Shown here: positions 1-7,994 of the stretch, piece by piece
Position numbering within the stretch: position 1 is the stretch's first letter
Layout of the letters: the number at the start of each line of letters is the position of its first letter
Assembly (NCBI GenBank): GCA_016188045.1
Contig: JACPIM010000016.1
Span: 1-48,889, forward strand
Direction: 5' to 3'
From: Candidatus Woesearchaeota archaeon
GTDB lineage: Archaea; Nanobdellota; Nanobdellia; SCGC-AAA011-G17; JACPIM01
Length of the DNA: 48,889 nucleotides
Notes under the pieces: model-generated
What the model was told of the DNA's origin: nothing
What the model saw: only the letters and a program-made list of their open reading frames with translations
Databases searched by the model: none
Translations under genes and position numbers: made by a program

Positions 1-19
1 ATAATCGCCGTGACCCGGA

Positions 20-75
20 CTTTCATGAACTTTCTTTTTCTTTCGCGAACGTTTCTTTTTAAAAAGAAAGGTTCT
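20..75 (-). other. Non-canonical T-loop intron of tRNA-Ser
   Basis: About 56 bases interrupt the T loop between TTCAAA and the final T60, with a one-base ambiguity. The 3' border reads ATGAAAG, the same as in the tRNA-Lys T-loop intron at 37202-37236. The intron is nearly filled by a hairpin-rich module with core CTTTCGCGAACG (40-51, plus strand) and a TTTCTTTTT/AAAAGAAAGG stem (52-71) that recurs near 16018-16092. Confidence 0.78.
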
Positions 76-108
76 TTTGAACCGGGACGCCCTTTTAAAG
101 GCCAGGCT

Positions 109-121
109 TGCTCGCATAATT
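109..121 (-). other. Anticodon-loop intron of tRNA-Ser
   Basis: These 13 bases sit between loop position 37 and A38, the canonical archaeal tRNA intron site. Both anticodon stem strands flank them directly. The exact cut could shift by a base because the borders are A-rich. Confidence 0.8.
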
Positions 122-219
122 TTCCAGGCCTGTGCAATACCAGGTTATGCGATCACGGCATAGATAAATTTAATAAAGAAATTATGTTTTTAAAAACCTT
201 GCTAAAACAAGATTCATAA

Positions 220-335
220 AAAATCTATCTAAAAAAGTTGATAAGAACCAAAATAAAAAAGATGATGATAAGAAACATATAATTTAAATGGAAATTGATA
301 AGAATTTAGGCAGGTTGATAAGGATGCAATCCTTA
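220..335. other. Intergenic spacer with repeated GATAAG motifs
   Basis: This spacer separates the rpsJ stop from the tRNA-Ser 5' end. It holds GATAAGAA at 240-247, 267-274 and 297-304, and GATAAGGA at 317-324. The last copy forms one arm of a perfect hairpin at 318-336. No coding sequence is visible. Confidence 0.5.
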
Positions 336-336
336 T
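318..336. repeat. Hairpin element, copy 1 (GCA loop)
   Basis: Arms ATAAGGAT (318-325) and ATCCTTAT (329-336) pair perfectly around a GCA loop, directly at the end of rpsJ. Flanks GGTTG and TACT match copy 2 near 26030. It could act as an RNA 3'-end structure for rpsJ or be a copy of a dispersed small repeat. Confidence 0.65.
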
Positions 337-644
337 TACTCAAGCATCTCAATCTCAATAGAAACGCCTTCAGGTATAGGAACCCTCATAACCAATCTTA
401 AAGCCCTCTCATTTATACCTAAATCAATCAATCTTTTATGAACCCTCATTTCAAAATTGTCAAAACTTGCTTTCCCATCACCACAAGGGGCTTTCCTTGT
501 TGTTAATTTCAATCTTTTAGTAGGTAATGGAATAGGCCCTTTAATATCAACTTTTGTTTTTTTAGCAATCTCTTTAACAGACTCGATTATTTGGTTTATT
601 TTACCAATATCAATACTAGCTAAATTAATTCTTGCTTTTGGCAT
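336..644 (-). CDS. rpsJ: 30S ribosomal protein S10 (uS10)
   Basis: A 102-residue protein matching the usual archaeal S10 length. It has the characteristic core PIPLPTKRLKLTTRKAPCGDG and the MRVHKRLIDL segment of the head-domain protein. S10 binds 16S rRNA in the small-subunit head. It lies downstream of tuf, as in many archaea. A TATA box (667-674) is centred 26.5 bases before the ATG, which suggests its own leaderless transcript in addition to any read-through from tuf. Confidence 0.95.
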   Translation of the reverse strand: MPKARINLASIDIGKINQIIESVKEIAKKTKVDIKGPIPLPTKRLKLTTRKAPCGDGKASFDNFEMRVHKRLIDLGINERALRLVMRVPIPEGVSIEIEMLE

Positions 645-666
645 TTTTAAAATTTAAGAAAATGAA

Positions 667-674
667 TTTATAAA
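667..674 (-). promoter_or_regulatory. TATA box of rpsJ
   Basis: TTTATAAA centred 26.5 bases upstream of the rpsJ ATG places the predicted transcription start on the start codon itself. Confidence 0.5.
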
Positions 675-679
675 CCTTA

Positions 680-982
680 CTAATATGGTTTAAAATGATT
701 AGTATGTCTTCTTAACATAACATCTCTTGCCCTTCTATCAACAAAAATTATTCCCTCTTGCCCTTGAGTACTGGCTCCTACTTCTCTAACAACGCCTTCT
801 AAAGAACCTTCAATTATCCCACCATTATCAGTATCAACCCATAGATAATTTCCTGTTTTATCTTCTCTCCATATAAACCCAAAAAATTTAACTTTAGTTG
901 GATCTGGATAACCCTCTAATTCACCAGCTCTAAAAACCTTATAAAAATGATCATAGTTAGGTAAAACCGTTATTTTTTTCAT
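680..982 (-). CDS. Hypothetical protein between tuf and rpsJ
   Basis: A 100-residue soluble protein that I do not recognise. It starts 11 bases after the tuf stop and ends 35 bases before the rpsJ start, so it sits inside the translation operon. It has no signal peptide or membrane segment. Aromatic residues are common in the first half (YDHFYKVF, FFGFIWRED, YLWVDTD), and a conserved-looking EGIIFVDRRARDVMLRR stretch lies near the C-terminus. The compact mix of strand-forming segments suggests a small beta-rich fold. Its position suggests a role linked to translation, but nothing in the sequence proves it. Confidence 0.7.
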   Translation of the reverse strand: MKKITVLPNYDHFYKVFRAGELEGYPDPTKVKFFGFIWREDKTGNYLWVDTDNGGIIEGSLEGVVREVGASTQGQEGIIFVDRRARDVMLRRHTNHFKPY

Positions 983-993
983 TGTTGTAAAAT

Positions 994-2280
994 TTAAAGA
1001 GGCTTTTTAACCAAGTCTATGCACATACCAGCAGCAACAGTGCTACCAGCATCTCTTATAGCAAATCTTGCCATATGCGGTATGTCTTTCTGCTTCTCAA
1101 TTACTAATGGCTTAGTTGGTTTAACTCTAACAATTCCAGCTTCACCATTTTTCAAAAAGTCAGGTTTTTCCTGTAAAACTTGTCCAGTGGCTGGATCTAA
1201 TTTCTTCTCAATAGCATCAATTCTGCATGCTACTTGTGCTGTATGTATGTGGAATACGGGAGTATATCCAACACTTAAAACAGTTGGATGATTTAATACA
1301 ACAATCTGTGCTGTAAATTCACTAGCAACAGTTGGTGCATTATCTGTATGTCCTAATACATCTCCTCTGGCAATATCTTTCTTTCCAATTCCTCTTACGT
1401 TAAATCCCACATTGTCACCTGGTTCTGCTTCATTTATCTGTTCATGATGCATCTCTATAGTTTTAATTTCACCAGTAACTCCTTTACCTTCTCTAGCAGG
1501 AACTATGATTACTTTGTCTCCAATTTTCATCTTTCCAGTTTCAACTCTTCCAACTGGAACTACACCAATACCAGTAATGTTATAGACATCCTGTATTGGA
1601 AGTCTTAATGGTAAATTAGTTGGCTTTTCAGGTTGTTTTAATAAATCAAAAGCTTCTAACAAAGTTGGTCCTTTATACCAACTCATATTAACAGACTTCT
1701 TAACAACATTATCTCCTTGATAAGCGCTTTCAGGTATAAACACAACATTCTCCACTTTATATCCGGCAGTTTTTAATAAATTAGTTACTTCACTTTTAAC
1801 ACTATTAAACTTATTTTCATCAAACTTAACAACATCCATCTTATTCATCATAACATTGATTTGCTGTACCCCTAGAGTTTTACATAACCATACATGTTCT
1901 TTAGTCTGTGCCATTACTCCCTCAGGAACACTTACAACTAAGAAAGCTGCATCAGCTTGTGAGCTTCCTGTAATCATATTCTTAATGAAATCTCTGTGTC
2001 CTGGAGCATCTATAATTGTGATTTCATACTTATTAGTATCAAACTTTTTATAGGATAAATCAATAGTAACTCCTCTTTCTCTTTCTTCTTTTAATTGATC
2101 CATTACAAAAGCAAATTCAAAACCTACTTTTCCAACTTCTTGAGCTTTTTCTTTTAATTTTCTCATTTCTTGCTCGTTAATTTTACCAGAATCATACATA
2201 AGTCTACCTACAGTAGTACTTTTACCTGAGTCTACATGACCTACAAATACTATATTTAAGTGTGGTTTTTGTTTAGCCAT
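994..2280 (-). CDS. tuf: Translation elongation factor EF-1A
   Basis: 428 residues, the usual archaeal EF-1A length. GTPase motifs are clear: G1 GHVDSGKST (14-22), G3 DAPGH (91-95) and G4 NKMD (146-149). The two beta-barrel domains follow, with [14 protein letters not shown] and the C-terminal HMARFAIRD-type region. It delivers aminoacyl-tRNA to the ribosome. The start follows a good ribosome site (AAAGGAG about 8 bases upstream), and a TATA box at 2341-2348 implies a leader of roughly 38 bases, unlike the leaderless neighbours. Confidence 0.97.
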   Translation of the reverse strand: MAKQKPHLNIVFVGHVDSGKSTTVGRLMYDSGKINEQEMRKLKEKAQEVGKVGFEFAFVMDQLKEERERGVTIDLSYKKFDTNKYEITIIDAPGHRDFIKNMITGSSQADAAFLVVSVPEGVMAQTKEHVWLCKTLGVQQINVMMNKMDVVKFDENKFNSVKSEVTNLLKTAGYKVENVVFIPESAYQGDNVVKKSVNMSWYKGPTLLEAFDLLKQPEKPTNLPLRLPIQDVYNITGIGVVPVGRVETGKMKIGDKVIIVPAREGKGVTGEIKTIEMHHEQINEAEPGDNVGFNVRGIGKKDIARGDVLGHTDNAPTVASEFTAQIVVLNHPTVLSVGYTPVFHIHTAQVACRIDAIEKKLDPATGQVLQEKPDFLKNGEAGIVRVKPTKPLVIEKQKDIPHMARFAIRDAGSTVAAGMCIDLVKKPL

Positions 2281-2340
2281 CTTTATTTCTCCTTTAAAAT
2301 GAAAATTTGATAATAATTACTCTAAAAACTAGAGATTCTA

Positions 2341-2348
2341 TTTATAAA
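2341..2348 (-). promoter_or_regulatory. TATA box of tuf
   Basis: On the minus strand CGAAAGC precedes TTTATAAA, a plausible BRE-TATA pair 64 bases before the tuf ATG. A Shine-Dalgarno-like AAAGGAG follows in the leader. Confidence 0.5.
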
Positions 2349-2475
2349 GCTTTCGGAATTTTTGTTGATTTTTTTATCATAATCTTGGTAATTCATAATT
2401 ACCTATATCGCTAGAAAAAGGAGATTATAAGACCTCTAGTTCTTATCTAATTAAAAATAAATAAACTTTTCGAAA

Positions 2476-4671
2476 TTATTCTTTTTGTATAGCCAAGTCT
2501 TCATCTACAGAAAGTCCTTTTCTCTCTCTTATGCTTCTTATTATCTTTTGTTGTAATTCATTAGGTAATTTCTCATACATTTGATCAACTAAGTATTGCA
2601 CTCCTCTTCCACCAGTAGCGCTTCTTAAATCATTGCTTAATCCAAACATCTCACCAACAGGCAATTTAGCTTTTACAGTTATATGCTCTCCTTCCTGATT
2701 CATCTCTAATAACTGTCCTCTTTTGTTCTGCACTAATTTACTAATTTCACCAATATAAGTTCCAGGAGCCTCAATTTGCAATATTTGAACCGGCTCATAA
2801 ATTAAAGCACCTGCATTTAACATAGCACCTTTAATAGCCGCCCTGACAGCAGGCAATACTTGAGCAGGACCTCTATGAATGGCATCTTCATGTAATTTAG
2901 TATCCATCAAGCAAACTTTCATTTTAACACCTGGTTCTCTGGCTAATGGACCTTCTTTCATTACTTGCTCAAAACCATCCAATACTAATTCTATAACTTC
3001 ACCAATATGAACTTCTCCTCTTGTCTGATCTAAAAATAAATTACCTTTAAAAACATCTCTTACATTTCTAGCCATTTTAGCATCCCAGCCTAAATTTCTA
3101 AGAACATCTAGTAAAAGTTTATCATTTTTCTTAACTCTTCCTTCAGGAATTTCACCTGATTTAATAGCTTGATAAACATTATCCTCCAAAGGTTCAACAA
3201 TTATGTAGAATTTATTGTGTTTATTAGGGCTTTTACCTTCTATTTCAGCACTTTTTTTCAAAACAGTTTCCCTATAAACTACAATAGGAGCACTGGTCTT
3301 AACATTCAATCCTTTTTCTCTTTTAATCCTGTTTTCAATAACTTCTAAATGCAATTCCCCCATTCCGTGCATTAAGTTTTCTCCGGTTTCTTCATTAATC
3401 TCAATTGTTACACTCGGATCTTCCTTATTTACTTGTTTTAAAACTTCAACCAATCTAGGCAAGTCACTTGCTTTAGCAGCTTCTATGCTTTTAGTTATTA
3501 CAGGTTCAAATAAATGTGTTAAAGCTTCAAATGGTTCCATAGGATTTGTACTTACAGTTTCACCTGCAAAAACATCTTTTAATCCTATAATACCAACAAT
3601 GTTCCCGGCAACAGCTTCGCTAACTTGTATTCTTTGTGCACCCTTATAGATAATAACTTGTTGCACCCTTACTTTTCTTTTAGCCAAGTTCATATAGACT
3701 TCATCGCCTTGTCTAACAGTTCCTGAAAATAATCTTCCCGCAGCAACTTCACCGGCATGTTTGTCAATATCAATTTTAGTACAGATAAAACCAACAGGCC
3801 CATTAACATCACAATTAATTAAAGATTTTCCTTCAATGCTTTCCTGATCTCCCCTCCATATATGAGGTATTCTATATTTTTGAGCTTCTTTTGGATTAGG
3901 ATGATGTTTAATTACCATCTCTAAAACAACTTTATGAACAGGGGCTTTTTCATGTAATACTTTATAACCGTCCTCTTTTTCAGAAGTATATGCATCAATT
4001 ATATCTTTAAAACTTATTTGATGTTTCTGCATATAAGGAAAATTAACACCCCATTTATGAAAAGCACTTCCAAAAGATACACTTCCTTCTTGAACATTTA
4101 CTTGCCATTTTTCCTTAAATTCATCAGTGGCAATATGTCTTATTAATCTGTTAACATCATTTATAATTTTTATAAATCTCTCCTGCATTTGTTGAGGAGT
4201 TAGCTTAACTTCCTTGATTAATCTGTCAACTTTATTAATAAAAAGAACAGGTTTTACTCTTTCTCTTAAAGCCTGCTTTAAAACAGTTTCAGTTTGAGGC
4301 ATTATTCCTTCAACAGCATCAATTAAAACTATAGCGCCATCAACAGCCCTCATTGCCCTAGTCACGTCTCCACCAAAATCAACATGTCCTGGTGTATCAA
4401 TTAAATTAATTAAAAAATCATTTCCTTCATATTGATGAACCATGCTAACATTAGCAGCATCTATTGTAATTCCTCTCTCCTGTTCATCTTCTCTAAAGTC
4501 CAAAGCTAATTGTTTTCCAGCCAGCTCATCTGAAATCATACCTGCACCAGAAAGTAAATTATCAGAGAATGTGGTTTTTCCATGGTCAATATGAGCGCAA
4601 ACCCCAATGTTTCTTATCATTTCCGGAATTCTCATTAATTCTTTAACTTTTTCAGTAGTTTTATCAGCCAT
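2476..4671 (-). CDS. fusA: Translation elongation factor EF-2
   Basis: 731 residues from the ATG at 4671. An upstream in-frame ATG at 4716 would add 15 hydrophobic residues not expected in EF-2. G1 AHIDHGKT is at 26-33, DTPGHVDF and NKVDR follow. The domain IV tip contains DAIHRGPAQ, whose His599 is the diphthamide target in archaea and eukaryotes. EF-2 drives ribosomal translocation. A TATA box centred at 4697.5 is 26.5 bases from this ATG, supporting a leaderless start. It is separated from tuf by 195 bases with its own promoter. Confidence 0.96.
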   Translation of the reverse strand: MADKTTEKVKELMRIPEMIRNIGVCAHIDHGKTTFSDNLLSGAGMISDELAGKQLALDFREDEQERGITIDAANVSMVHQYEGNDFLINLIDTPGHVDFGGDVTRAMRAVDGAIVLIDAVEGIMPQTETVLKQALRERVKPVLFINKVDRLIKEVKLTPQQMQERFIKIINDVNRLIRHIATDEFKEKWQVNVQEGSVSFGSAFHKWGVNFPYMQKHQISFKDIIDAYTSEKEDGYKVLHEKAPVHKVVLEMVIKHHPNPKEAQKYRIPHIWRGDQESIEGKSLINCDVNGPVGFICTKIDIDKHAGEVAAGRLFSGTVRQGDEVYMNLAKRKVRVQQVIIYKGAQRIQVSEAVAGNIVGIIGLKDVFAGETVSTNPMEPFEALTHLFEPVITKSIEAAKASDLPRLVEVLKQVNKEDPSVTIEINEETGENLMHGMGELHLEVIENRIKREKGLNVKTSAPIVVYRETVLKKSAEIEGKSPNKHNKFYIIVEPLEDNVYQAIKSGEIPEGRVKKNDKLLLDVLRNLGWDAKMARNVRDVFKGNLFLDQTRGEVHIGEVIELVLDGFEQVMKEGPLAREPGVKMKVCLMDTKLHEDAIHRGPAQVLPAVRAAIKGAMLNAGALIYEPVQILQIEAPGTYIGEISKLVQNKRGQLLEMNQEGEHITVKAKLPVGEMFGLSNDLRSATGGRGVQYLVDQMYEKLPNELQQKIIRSIRERKGLSVDEDLAIQKE

Positions 4672-4693
4672 AATTAGATTCAAAAAAATTAGT

Positions 4694-4701
4694 TTTATAA
4701 A
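4694..4701 (-). promoter_or_regulatory. TATA box of fusA
   Basis: TTTATAAA on the minus strand is centred 26.5 bases before the ATG at 4671. This also argues for that ATG over the one at 4716, which lies upstream of the box. Confidence 0.55.
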
Positions 4702-4754
4702 CATTTCGAATTTCAAAGAAAAACTTAATAAACATAAAAGTTAAAAAGAAAGTG

Positions 4755-4775
4755 ATAGGAAACGTAGTTTCTTAT
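4755..4775. repeat. Hairpin element, copy 3 (GTA loop)
   Basis: Arms ATAGGAAAC (4755-4763) and GTTTCTTAT (4767-4775) pair with one G-T and a GTA loop. The sequence differs from the perfect copy at 26030-26050 by only two bases. It lies 16 bases before the start of the S-layer-like gene, where it could act as an operator or as a 5' leader hairpin. Confidence 0.6.
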
Positions 4776-4790
4776 GTAAAAAGAGGCAAG

Positions 4791-7136
4791 ATGGAAAAAA
4801 AACTATTATTGATAATTCCTTTTCTATTATTTCTAATACCCATAACATATTCAGATTCCTGTAATTCAGCTTGCATAAAAAAAGGATATGGCTACGGTAT
4901 GTGCTCTAGTACCTGTGGATCAAATTTAACAATTCCTGGAGCAGCAGATTGTCCAAAATTTGGTCAAGCAGTTATGGTAATAGGCACAGAATCCATTAAT
5001 AAATATGAAAATGCAGAGTCATACGAATCAGATGATATAGAAGAGCAAGAATGGACCTGGATTTTAAGAAATTTAAAAACAAAAGCCAGCACATATATAA
5101 GGGATACCTCTGACGATACACAGCATACAGGCCCCATAATAGGAATAAAAAACAATTTCTTGGCAGACACATTATCTTCAACACCAAACCCAGCAGTAAA
5201 AGCAGGCAGTAAATTTTGTTTGCCAGAAGAATATCTATGCATAGATTTTGTTTCATTAACTCCAAATACATATGCTGACTATGAAATATCAAAAACAACA
5301 GTAGACTTAAGTTCATTTAATTCATCTTGGTCATCAAAAGCAGCAATTTACATTAATTCAATCACTGACTCTAATGGATTAAAATTACAAACAGCAAGTT
5401 GGGACTTTCCTGTTGCATCAGACTCAACAACAGATAAAATCTGGATAATAAACAATGGCTCAACTTACGCAGGAATTTATTATGAAGATTCCACAAATAC
5501 TAAAAAACTTGCGGGATACATAAATATGAATTCTGATTCAATAGATCAAAACATAGTGGATATTAATTATCAAAACACAAAAGATACAAACATACAGATT
5601 GATTTGAGAAATAGCTTTTCAACTGGCAATAATTTAGATTTAGTCCTGGATATTTTAGGTGAAAAAGGAAGTGCATCAACAAACGGCAATGATGACCTAA
5701 CTATTAATTTAATGCATACTGCCAGTAATGATTTTCAAGGATTTGGAACAACTTCGGCATCAGCAGAAGATGCAGACCTAGTCTGGGTTTCAACTAACAT
5801 AGGAAAAAAAGAAGTTGATTTAAGAACATTATACGGTATTATAATAAAGAACCCTAAACAAAATGCTGATTCTGACAAAGTTCAATTGCAAATTCCAGAT
5901 GATCAGGTTTATGCAAATATATCATTAACAGGAAAGTCAACTCTCGTTTTAAGTTCACCAATTGAAAATGAAACTAAAGTTTTAGGTGATATAATTTCAG
6001 AACCAATGTTAGCTAGCGAAGTAATTGGAAAACAGGATTATAATGTAATTTATGTTGGTGGTCCTTGCGCAAATCCTTTATTGGAAGAATATGATGAATT
6101 TCCTAAATGTTCAAGCTGGAATTTAAATCAGGGCGAAGCAATGATCAAATTAGCAAAAAATGGGAAAAACACGGCAATGTTGGTGGCTGGAACAACAGCA
6201 GAAGACACAAGAATGGCTTCTCAATTTGTTAAAGACAAGTTTCCAAAGGTTAAATTAGAAGGAAAAACAATTATTCTAAAAAAAGGCAATATATCTAAAA
6301 TGATTGGAGAAACTTTTGATGTAGATTTCTCAGATTATCCATATCCTTTTGTTCAAAACGGAAAACTAACAAATACTTTGTTTGTGTTTGGTGACAAAGC
6401 CAAAAGCGATGACACTATTGGCGCTTCTGATATTTCCTCTGCTTTAATGAGAATAACAAGAAATACGATTGTACCGGCAAATAAAACAGAAGGAGTGACT
6501 GGAACTGCTTCTTCTTCATATAATATTCCATTAGGCAATAACATAGGAGATGATAATTACTTCAATAAATTAATAACTATAAGTGATGTACCCACATTAA
6601 GAAAAGGAAAAGTACAATTAGGCGGAGAAGATATTTCAATTCATGATACAGTTGAATTATATAATTCTGGTCCGGTAATACAAACAAGTTTGTCTAGTAA
6701 TGATTTCGCCTATGGTTCTGATGTAGTTATGGAGCTAGGACAAGGCAGATTAAGATACTATTATGTTTTTGATGAAGAAGTTGATTTAAAGCAAATATCT
6801 GCATCAAAGCCGTTGGATGTTAAATTCCTAAACACAGAACTTGCAATCACAGAAGTGGATACAAACAAGATAACAACTCAATCAGCAACAGAACATTTCC
6901 TTAATATAGGAGATGTAGTAAAAATAGATAGTGATAAAATAAAACTAGTGGATATAGGTGACACAGGAGAAATTAACATAGAAGCTAATGTTTCAAATAA
7001 CCTAACTAGAAAAATACTGCAATTAGGACAAAGGATAAATATTCAGGGAATAGATATAAAAAATATTAATACTTATAAGCCTGGCTCAGAAGAAGTTAGT
7101 TGCTGTTGCACTGATTTGTTGTCTTTTTTAAAATAA
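4791..7136 (+). CDS. S-layer-like secreted surface protein
   Basis: 781 residues. I place the start at the ATG at 4791 because a signal peptide (MEKK, then LLLIIPFLLFLIPITYS) begins there; an upstream in-frame ATG adds only a basic leader. A segment near residues 420-475 contains VIYVGGPCANPL, a spaced Cys and VAGTTAEDTRMA, which resembles the archaeal S-layer domain of Methanococcus-type proteins. The rest is beta-rich with many Asn and Ser and several N-glycosylation sequons. The N-terminal mature region has five cysteines. The C-terminus has no membrane anchor and ends in SCCCTDLLSFLK. It probably forms or coats the cell surface. The family call rests on the VGGPC/DTRMA signature only. Confidence 0.75.
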   Translation: MEKKLLLIIPFLLFLIPITYSDSCNSACIKKGYGYGMCSSTCGSNLTIPGAADCPKFGQAVMVIGTESINKYENAESYESDDIEEQEWTWILRNLKTKASTYIRDTSDDTQHTGPIIGIKNNFLADTLSSTPNPAVKAGSKFCLPEEYLCIDFVSLTPNTYADYEISKTTVDLSSFNSSWSSKAAIYINSITDSNGLKLQTASWDFPVASDSTTDKIWIINNGSTYAGIYYEDSTNTKKLAGYINMNSDSIDQNIVDINYQNTKDTNIQIDLRNSFSTGNNLDLVLDILGEKGSASTNGNDDLTINLMHTASNDFQGFGTTSASAEDADLVWVSTNIGKKEVDLRTLYGIIIKNPKQNADSDKVQLQIPDDQVYANISLTGKSTLVLSSPIENETKVLGDIISEPMLASEVIGKQDYNVIYVGGPCANPLLEEYDEFPKCSSWNLNQGEAMIKLAKNGKNTAMLVAGTTAEDTRMASQFVKDKFPKVKLEGKTIILKKGNISKMIGETFDVDFSDYPYPFVQNGKLTNTLFVFGDKAKSDDTIGASDISSALMRITRNTIVPANKTEGVTGTASSSYNIPLGNNIGDDNYFNKLITISDVPTLRKGKVQLGGEDISIHDTVELYNSGPVIQTSLSSNDFAYGSDVVMELGQGRLRYYYVFDEEVDLKQISASKPLDVKFLNTELAITEVDTNKITTQSATEHFLNIGDVVKIDSDKIKLVDIGDTGEINIEANVSNNLTRKILQLGQRINIQGIDIKNINTYKPGSEEVSCCCTDLLSFLK

Positions 7137-7176
7137 ATGATTTTACAACCTTAAAATTTATACAGAAAATAGTAAG

Positions 7177-7281
7177 ATGAAGATAAGAATTTCAATATTG
7201 CAAAGCTTAAGAATAAGGTATTCAAAGACTTATGTATATGAACTGTTATGTTCAATTGAGAAAACGGATAATTTTGATTGA
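7177..7281 (+). CDS. Possible 34-residue micro-protein
   Basis: An ATG-initiated frame encodes a basic peptide starting MKIRISILQSLRIRYSK and ending in TGA. A TATA-like AAATTTATA lies about 20 bases upstream. There is no homology evidence and length alone is not convincing. Confidence 0.2.
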   Translation: MKIRISILQSLRIRYSKTYVYELLCSIEKTDNFD

Positions 7282-7292
7282 GGTTTGGAGCT

Positions 7293-7784
7293 TTATTTCT
7301 CTGATGAACATGTTAATAAATGATATACTCCCATCTGTTGCAGTCTCTTAACTTCCCTTCTTTTTCCAAACAAATGGAAAAAAATACCCTTGCTTCTAAG
7401 TTCCTCACGAAGACGAAGAAAGTTTAATTCATGTAATGAAATATCATTTAAGCCAGCAGAAAAATAATCTGCCTCTTCTTCGCGTATTGCTGCTTGAGGT
7501 CGATGTCCATTTAAATGTCCAGCTACAATATGACCTATTTCATGACCAAGAACAAGAGGCCCATATCGCTCTAATTCAGCATGACAAAAAATGTACAGCC
7601 CGCTTTCATCATCTTTGACTACCCTACCACTGTTCACCATGGGTGTTTTGATCACATTAACAACACCAAATTCATTTCTTGCTATCCTTTCCAAGTCATC
7701 AGTAGATTTAGGTTTATATTTGACTCTAAGTCTATCAATTTCAATGTCCAATTTTTCAACGATATTTGGTTCAATCATGCTCAT
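7293..7784 (-). CDS. ImmA/IrrE-type metallopeptidase
   Basis: 163 residues with HEIGH at 81-85, the zinc-binding and catalytic HExxH motif, and the downstream EEEAD at 102-106 that supplies the third ligand in ImmA/IrrE proteases. Such enzymes cleave helix-turn-helix repressors of mobile elements or stress regulons. No partner repressor gene is adjacent, so it is an orphan here. A second ATG at 7778 is an alternative start, because the TATA box at 7801-7808 is 26 bases from it. The C-terminal 50 residues are basic and lack recognisable motifs. Confidence 0.85.
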   Translation of the reverse strand: MSMIEPNIVEKLDIEIDRLRVKYKPKSTDDLERIARNEFGVVNVIKTPMVNSGRVVKDDESGLYIFCHAELERYGPLVLGHEIGHIVAGHLNGHRPQAAIREEEADYFSAGLNDISLHELNFLRLREELRSKGIFFHLFGKRREVKRLQQMGVYHLLTCSSEK

Positions 7785-7869
7785 AGATAGTACTTTTCTA
7801 TTTATAAATCTTTCAGTTATTTACTACTTCAAAGTTACTATGAAATACTAGATAACATTTTATTCTTTA

Positions 7870-7990
7870 AATTGCTGGGACTTCATCCTTGATACGCCGA
7901 TTTTTTTACTTTGGATTTTTCGGCCTCGTCCGAACGTTGCACTAAAATCTCGTCCCCCTTTCAGTCGTCGTGGCATATAACGAGGGTTTC
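7870..7990 (-). ncRNA. Candidate structured noncoding RNA or 3' UTR
   Basis: This gap between two minus-strand genes is much richer in G and C than its surroundings and has no open frame of note. It holds pairing segments such as CCTCGT with ACGAG and a CCGA..TCGG stem around a T-rich loop. In AT-rich archaea such islands often mark structured RNA. No family was recognised. Confidence 0.25.
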
Positions 7991-7994
7991 AATT

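Larger units (their letters stand above)
6..159 (-). tRNA. tRNA-Ser(GGA) with two introns
   Basis: The acceptor strands GCCGTGA (159-153) and TCACGGC (13-7) pair perfectly, with G73 at position 6 and no encoded CCA. The D stem is GCA/TGC, the anticodon stem CAGGC/GCCTG and the anticodon loop CTGGAA..A, giving anticodon GGA. A 16-base class II variable arm (102-87) fits serine. The T stem is CCCGG (86-82) with CCGGG (18-14). Two insertions break this fold: 13 bases in the anticodon loop (109-121) and about 56 bases in the T loop (about 20-75). Removing both leaves a normal tRNA of about 85 bases. The gene follows rpsJ on the same strand. Confidence 0.88.

Noticed and set aside
10-219. Open frame of 69 codons on the plus strand
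   Set aside because: It lies across the tRNA-Ser gene and its introns on the opposite strand, with no promoter or ribosome site.
4964-5316. Two antisense frames of 92 and 106 codons
   Set aside because: They are shadows of the S-layer-like gene, which has a signal peptide and domain evidence; the antisense frames have no motifs.
7436-7851. Three plus-strand frames opposite the ImmA-type gene
   Set aside because: They overlap a gene with a clear HEIGH motif and lack start signals.
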